From Rhodococcus ruber NBRC 15591 (GTDB lineage Bacteria > Actinomycetota > Actinomycetes > Mycobacteriales > Mycobacteriaceae), in assembly GCF_001894945.1 (NCBI RefSeq), contig NZ_BCXE01000006.1, positions 1 to 64,000 on the forward strand: DNA of 64,000 nucleotides, read 5' to 3'. Shown here piece after piece: positions 61,501 to 64,000 of the stretch. Made by a program: the position numbers and the translations under genes. The notes below the pieces were generated by a model. That model was not told the origin of the DNA, searched no databases, and saw nothing but the letters and a program-made list of their open reading frames with translations. Each line of letters begins with the position of its first letter. Positions within the stretch are counted from its first letter, which is position 1.

Positions 61501-64000
61501 CCGACCACGGCGAACGGCAAGGTCGACCGGAAGGCCCTGCCGGAGCCGGACTTCGGTGCCCTCGCCGGATCCGGTGAGCCCCGCACCGACACGGAGGCGG
61601 CGTTGTGCTCCGCGTTCGCGGAGGTCCTCGGTCTCGACCGCGTCGGCATCGACGACGACTTCTTCACCCTCGGCGGCGATTCCATCGTCTCGATCCAGCT
61701 GGTGTCCCGCGCCCGCACCGCCGACGTGCGGATCACCGCGCGTCAGGTGTTCGAACTGCGCACCGTCGCCGCGCTCGCTGCGGCCTGCGACGCCGACACC
61801 GGGGACGAGCAGCCGGCGCGGCCCGTCGTCGCGGCCACCGGTCCGGTCCCGCTCACCCCGATCGTGCGCGAAACCCTCGACCACGGAGGGGATCTGCGGC
61901 GCTTCGCGCAGTCCCGCCTGCTCGTCGCCCCGGCCGGGCTCACCGAAGCGCACCTCGCCGCCGCCGTCGCCGCGCTGCTGCGCACCCACCCCATGCTGCG
62001 CTCACGGCTCACCGTGGCCGGCGACAATGCGGAATGGATAGTCCCCGAAGATGTTCCGGACCCCGAGAGCGTGGTGCGCCGCGTCGATGCGGCAGGCCTC
62101 GACGGCCCGCGGTGGCGGGCGCTGTTCGAGACCGAACGTGCTCGCGCCCTGGCGGAGCTCGACCCCGCGGCCGGACGGATGATCCGCGTGCTGTTCCTCG
62201 ACGCCGGCCCCGGCGCCGCGGGCCGGGTGTTCGTCGTCGTGCACCACCTCGTCGTCGACGGTGTGTCGTGGCGGATCCTGGTTCCCGACCTCGCGGCCGC
62301 CGTCGATCAGGCGCGGCGGGGCACCGCGCCGGACCTCGAGCCGGCCGGCACCTCCTTCCGGGACTGGGCGCTCGGGCTCACGGCAGCCGCCGCGTCCGAC
62401 CGCATCGCGCAGTCCCTGCCGCGCTGGCAGCAGATCGCCGGAACCGCGGAACCGCGGCTCGGTGCCCGCCCGCTGGATCCGGCGCGCGACACCGTCGCCA
62501 CCACCCGGTCGCGCGAGGTGCGGGTCCCCGTGGCGGTCGCCGAGAAGGTGCTCACCACCGTGCCCGCCGCGTACCGGGCGGGCGTCGCGGATGTGCTGCT
62601 CACCGCCCTTGCGCTGGCCGTGACGTCGGTACGCGGCGGCGACGGGCTGCGCGTGCACCTCGAGGGCCACGGCCGCGCCGAGCACGTCGTGCCGGGCGCC
62701 GACCTGTCCCGCACCGTCGGCTGGTTCACCACCCTGTACCCCGCCGTGCTCGACGTGTCCGGCATCGATCCGCACGAGGCACTCGCCGGAACCGCCGCCA
62801 CCGGGACCGCTCTCGCACAGGTCAAGGAGTCGCTGCGGGCACTGCCCGACGACGGCATCGGATTCGGGCTGCTGCGGCGGCTCGCCCCGGAGGGAACGCG
62901 GAACTTCCCCGGATACCGTTCTCCCGACGTGATGTTCAATTACCTCGGCCGGATGACGCTGGGGGAGAACACCGGTCAGGAGTGGTCCACCGCACCGGAG
63001 GCGGGCGCGCTCGGCGGCGCCGTCGATCCCGGCACCCCGCTCGACCACGTCCTGGACGTCAACGCCGTCACCGAGGACGGCCCCGCCGGACCCGAGATCG
63101 TCTGCGAATTCACGGCGGCGGAGGTCCTCGACGAGGAAACCCTCACCCTCGTCGCCCGTCGCTGGGTGGAGGCCCTGACCGCGCTGGCCCGGCACGCCGA
63201 CGCCCCCGGCGCCGGCGGTCCCACCCCGTCGGATCTGACCTACCCCAGGCTGACCATTACGGAACTGGACTCGCTCACCGCCGAACTCGGCCCGATCGAC
63301 GACGTCGTGCCGCTGACGCCGTTGCAGCGCGGGATGTTCTTCCTCGCCGGTCTCGACGGCGGCACCGGGACCGACGTGTACTCGATGCAGACCGTCCTCG
63401 ATCTGCGCGGTGATCTCGACCGGGACACCCTGCGGCGCAGCGCCGCCGCGTTGCTGCACCGGCACGCGAATCTGCGCACCGGGTTCCGCACCACTGCGGC
63501 GGGCGACCCGATCGGCGTCGTCCTCCGGGACCCGGGCCTGCGGTGGACGGACGTCGCCCTCACACCCACCCCCGTGACCACCCCCGCCCCCGTGGCCGAA
63601 TGTCACATTGCGTCGGTTGGATCGACGCAATGTGACATTCGGCCGGTCGAGGAGCGCAGCGACGAGCTCGTCGCCGCCGACCGCGCCACCCGGTTCGACG
63701 TCGCGGCCGCGCCGCTGGTGCGGTTCACGCTCGTGTGCCTCGCGCCGGACCGGCACCGGTTGATCGTCGCCGCGCACCACCTGCTGCTCGACGGGTGGTC
63801 GTCGCCGCTGCTCGTGCAGGAACTGTTCACCCTGTACGGGGCGGGGGCCGATCCGGCGGCGCTGCCCGCGGTCCGGCCGTTCACCGACTACCTCGCCTGG
63901 CTGGGCGACCGCGACACCGACGACGGACTGCGCCGCTGGAGCGAGGCACTCACCGGGGTCGAGGAGCCCACGCTGCTCGCCCCCGCCGGCTCGTCGCTCG
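58510..64000 (+). CDS. Siderophore NRPS, C-A-T-E-C..., 3' end beyond the window
   Basis: At least 1,830 residues with no stop before the edge. C1 (about 8-440; AHHIVVDGW with His155-His156 and Asp160), A1 (450-1000; [11 protein letters not shown] near 629, CYGPTEC, and an expanded A7-A8 hinge at 858-907), T1 ([14 protein letters not shown], Ser1058), E (1110-1560; [14 protein letters not shown] near 1245, [20 protein letters not shown]) and C2 (from 1597; [11 protein letters not shown] near 1755). The A1 specificity residues I read as DSADTGCVD, close to those of A2 in the first NRPS. C2 carries an in-frame palindromic insert at 1695-1711. The N-terminus [20 protein letters not shown] is typical for accepting a chain from an upstream E domain, here that of the NRPS ending at 52727. 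The start ATG has only a weak AGG upstream. Confidence 0.95.
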   Translation, partial: MTRTSALEDIVPLSPLQQGLLYLSTVAAPDDAARAAGAVEPDAYTVQSVLRLTGRVDEDTLRASAQALLDRHPALRTCFRPRKDGRTAGLVVRGVEALWRSVDLTGFAVDESERRLADLLDEDLRDWFDLARPPLIRWLFVRFGPDDVRFVLTAHHIVVDGWSTPILVRELLEIYAAGGTAAGLAPVRPFRDYLSWLDRQDHDAARALWRESLDGLTEPSLVAPPGATRATTPTVALAVDVPVELNDRLTGLARDAGVTLNTVLQTGWALLLSGLLGRDDIVFGATVSGRPPELTGVESMVGLFINTVPVRVRLDPRATVTELLRQVQLAQSRTVDHQYLGLAEVQRETGLGELFDTLTVFESYPVDRDALDRAERAGGVTIAAVEGRDATNYPLVLTAGVAETLVMTLDYRPGVFTADDAAALADRLVHILDTLAAAPDRPAAGLDLLTGAERGRVLGTWSVAPAAPADGTVAALPAPGEPGTLAVVCGAEERTFAELGANSARLARLLIELGVGPDVLVGLALPRSAATVEAILAVLAAGGAYLPLDPSYPADRLAHMVADARPGVVLTTGAVAAELGATLPGGGAHVVVLDDPDVQARLTALPAAAVTDADRRRPLRPGHTAYVVYTSGSTGLPKGVVVTHANLADFLAAQRETIMPSASGTRRVLLTYPFAFDSAVAALTWLLSGHTLHVLPDEHRSDTAFVVDYVRTHRIDHVDCVPVLMSGLLDAGLLDGDRHRPATVTVGGEAVGSALWQRLRAADDVEAYNCYGPTECTVDAAYTRIGGDTVTIGGPTPGTRLYVLDRWLRPAPPGVAGELYVAGGGLARGYLGQPGRTGERFVADPFTGDRMYRTGDIVRWLPDPIDTVRWLPDPIDTVRWLPDPVGTVRWLPDPVDTVRWSPDPVDTERGALEYVGRADDQVKIRGFRVELGEVEAALGAVPGVDAAVVVAHTDARAVRRLVGYVTGTADPGAVRAAVAARLPDYLVPAVILPLPVLPTTANGKVDRKALPEPDFGALAGSGEPRTDTEAALCSAFAEVLGLDRVGIDDDFFTLGGDSIVSIQLVSRARTADVRITARQVFELRTVAALAAACDADTGDEQPARPVVAATGPVPLTPIVRETLDHGGDLRRFAQSRLLVAPAGLTEAHLAAAVAALLRTHPMLRSRLTVAGDNAEWIVPEDVPDPESVVRRVDAAGLDGPRWRALFETERARALAELDPAAGRMIRVLFLDAGPGAAGRVFVVVHHLVVDGVSWRILVPDLAAAVDQARRGTAPDLEPAGTSFRDWALGLTAAAASDRIAQSLPRWQQIAGTAEPRLGARPLDPARDTVATTRSREVRVPVAVAEKVLTTVPAAYRAGVADVLLTALALAVTSVRGGDGLRVHLEGHGRAEHVVPGADLSRTVGWFTTLYPAVLDVSGIDPHEALAGTAATGTALAQVKESLRALPDDGIGFGLLRRLAPEGTRNFPGYRSPDVMFNYLGRMTLGENTGQEWSTAPEAGALGGAVDPGTPLDHVLDVNAVTEDGPAGPEIVCEFTAAEVLDEETLTLVARRWVEALTALARHADAPGAGGPTPSDLTYPRLTITELDSLTAELGPIDDVVPLTPLQRGMFFLAGLDGGTGTDVYSMQTVLDLRGDLDRDTLRRSAAALLHRHANLRTGFRTTAAGDPIGVVLRDPGLRWTDVALTPTPVTTPAPVAECHIASVGSTQCDIRPVEERSDELVAADRATRFDVAAAPLVRFTLVCLAPDRHRLIVAAHHLLLDGWSSPLLVQELFTLYGAGADPAALPAVRPFTDYLAWLGDRDTDDGLRRWSEALTGVEEPTLLAPAGSSL
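61081..61230 (+). repeat. 5 x 30-bp in-frame tandem repeat in an NRPS adenylation domain
   Basis: Five 30-bp units from 61081 encode [40 protein letters not shown] and [10 protein letters not shown]. The first two DNA copies are identical. The array lies between motif A7 (YRTGDI) and A8 ([13 protein letters not shown]): 57 residues separate GD from YVGR here, compared with 11 and 15 in the two A domains of the first NRPS. Confidence 0.97.
63594..63644 (+). repeat. Perfect 51-bp palindromic element inside the NRPS
   Basis: Two exactly complementary 22-bp arms (63594-63615 and 63623-63644), beginning GGCCGAATGTCACATTGCGT, flank the 7-nt loop GTTGGAT. The element is 17 codons long and reads in frame as [17 protein letters not shown]. 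It is AT-richer than the surrounding gene. In the condensation domain it sits in a region that is about 22 residues longer than the same place in the first C domain of this protein. Confidence 0.95.

Overview
The window is high-GC actinobacterial DNA, most likely from Rhodococcus or a close relative in the Mycobacteriales. This is inferred from gene content and style: GTG starts, IdeR-type iron boxes, a catechol/hydroxamate siderophore locus with an MbtH protein, OhrR/MarR and TetR regulators, and several apparently leaderless genes with a TANNNT -10 element 6-8 nt before the start codon. No 16S or marker comparison could be run.

Layout. 1-10.4 kb: acyl-CoA metabolism. An operon of acyl-CoA dehydrogenase, acyl-CoA ligase, TesB-type thioesterase and HAD phosphatase is followed by a nucleotidyltransferase/BON/metallophosphoesterase operon, a CurA-like oxidoreductase and a second acyl-CoA ligase. 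Two TnpB-only IS200/IS605 elements (one cut by the window start) end exactly at the ATG of the dehydrogenase and of the second ligase. 10.5-12.2 kb: iron-box-controlled ornithine/lysine N-hydroxylase plus MbtH protein. 12.2-20.6 kb: ThrE-type exporter, tRNA-Thr(TGT), HxlR regulator, a 21-residue membrane peptide with its own strong terminator, a Ser/Thr kinase, small membrane proteins, a VOC-SnoaL fusion, a decapeptide-repeat protein and an Ig-like surface protein. 20.7-31.4 kb: two-component system, alpha/beta hydrolase, two HIT proteins, a P-loop kinase, purD, an aminotransferase, purB and two TetR regulators. 31.6-38.0 kb: class-C serine hydrolase, MHS-type MFS transporter with an OhrR-like regulator, a DUF1254/DUF1214 protein, and an Ada-type zinc protein overlapping a 2OG-Fe(II) oxygenase. 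38.1-40.5 kb: MarR regulator divergent from an ABC exporter.

40.5-64 kb: siderophore locus. A leftward operon (isochorismate synthase, DHB dehydrogenase, DHB-AMP ligase, isochorismatase) makes and activates 2,3-dihydroxybenzoate. It is divergent, across an iron box, from a seven-domain NRPS (C-A-T-C-A-T-E). A catabolic-looking module (GNAT, DapA-like lyase, class II aldolase, XRE-cupin regulator, LysE exporter) interrupts the locus. A third iron box then precedes a siderophore-binding lipoprotein and a second NRPS (C-A-T-E-C...) that runs off the window. With the hydroxylase and MbtH at 10.5 kb, the genes predict a mixed catecholate-hydroxamate siderophore of the heterobactin/rhodobactin kind. 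The aryl carrier protein and the chain-terminating part are not in the window.

The most unusual signals are in the siderophore genes. A perfect 51-bp palindrome lies in frame inside a condensation domain of the second NRPS. A 5 x 30-bp tandem repeat lengthens the hinge between adenylation motifs A7 and A8 of the same enzyme. A 4 x 24-bp repeat sits at the N-terminus of the isochorismate synthase. Other notable signals are the TCAT-targeted TnpB elements that keep start codons intact, the 14 x 10-residue repeat protein, and a perfect 14-bp inverted-repeat operator at 55.4 kb.
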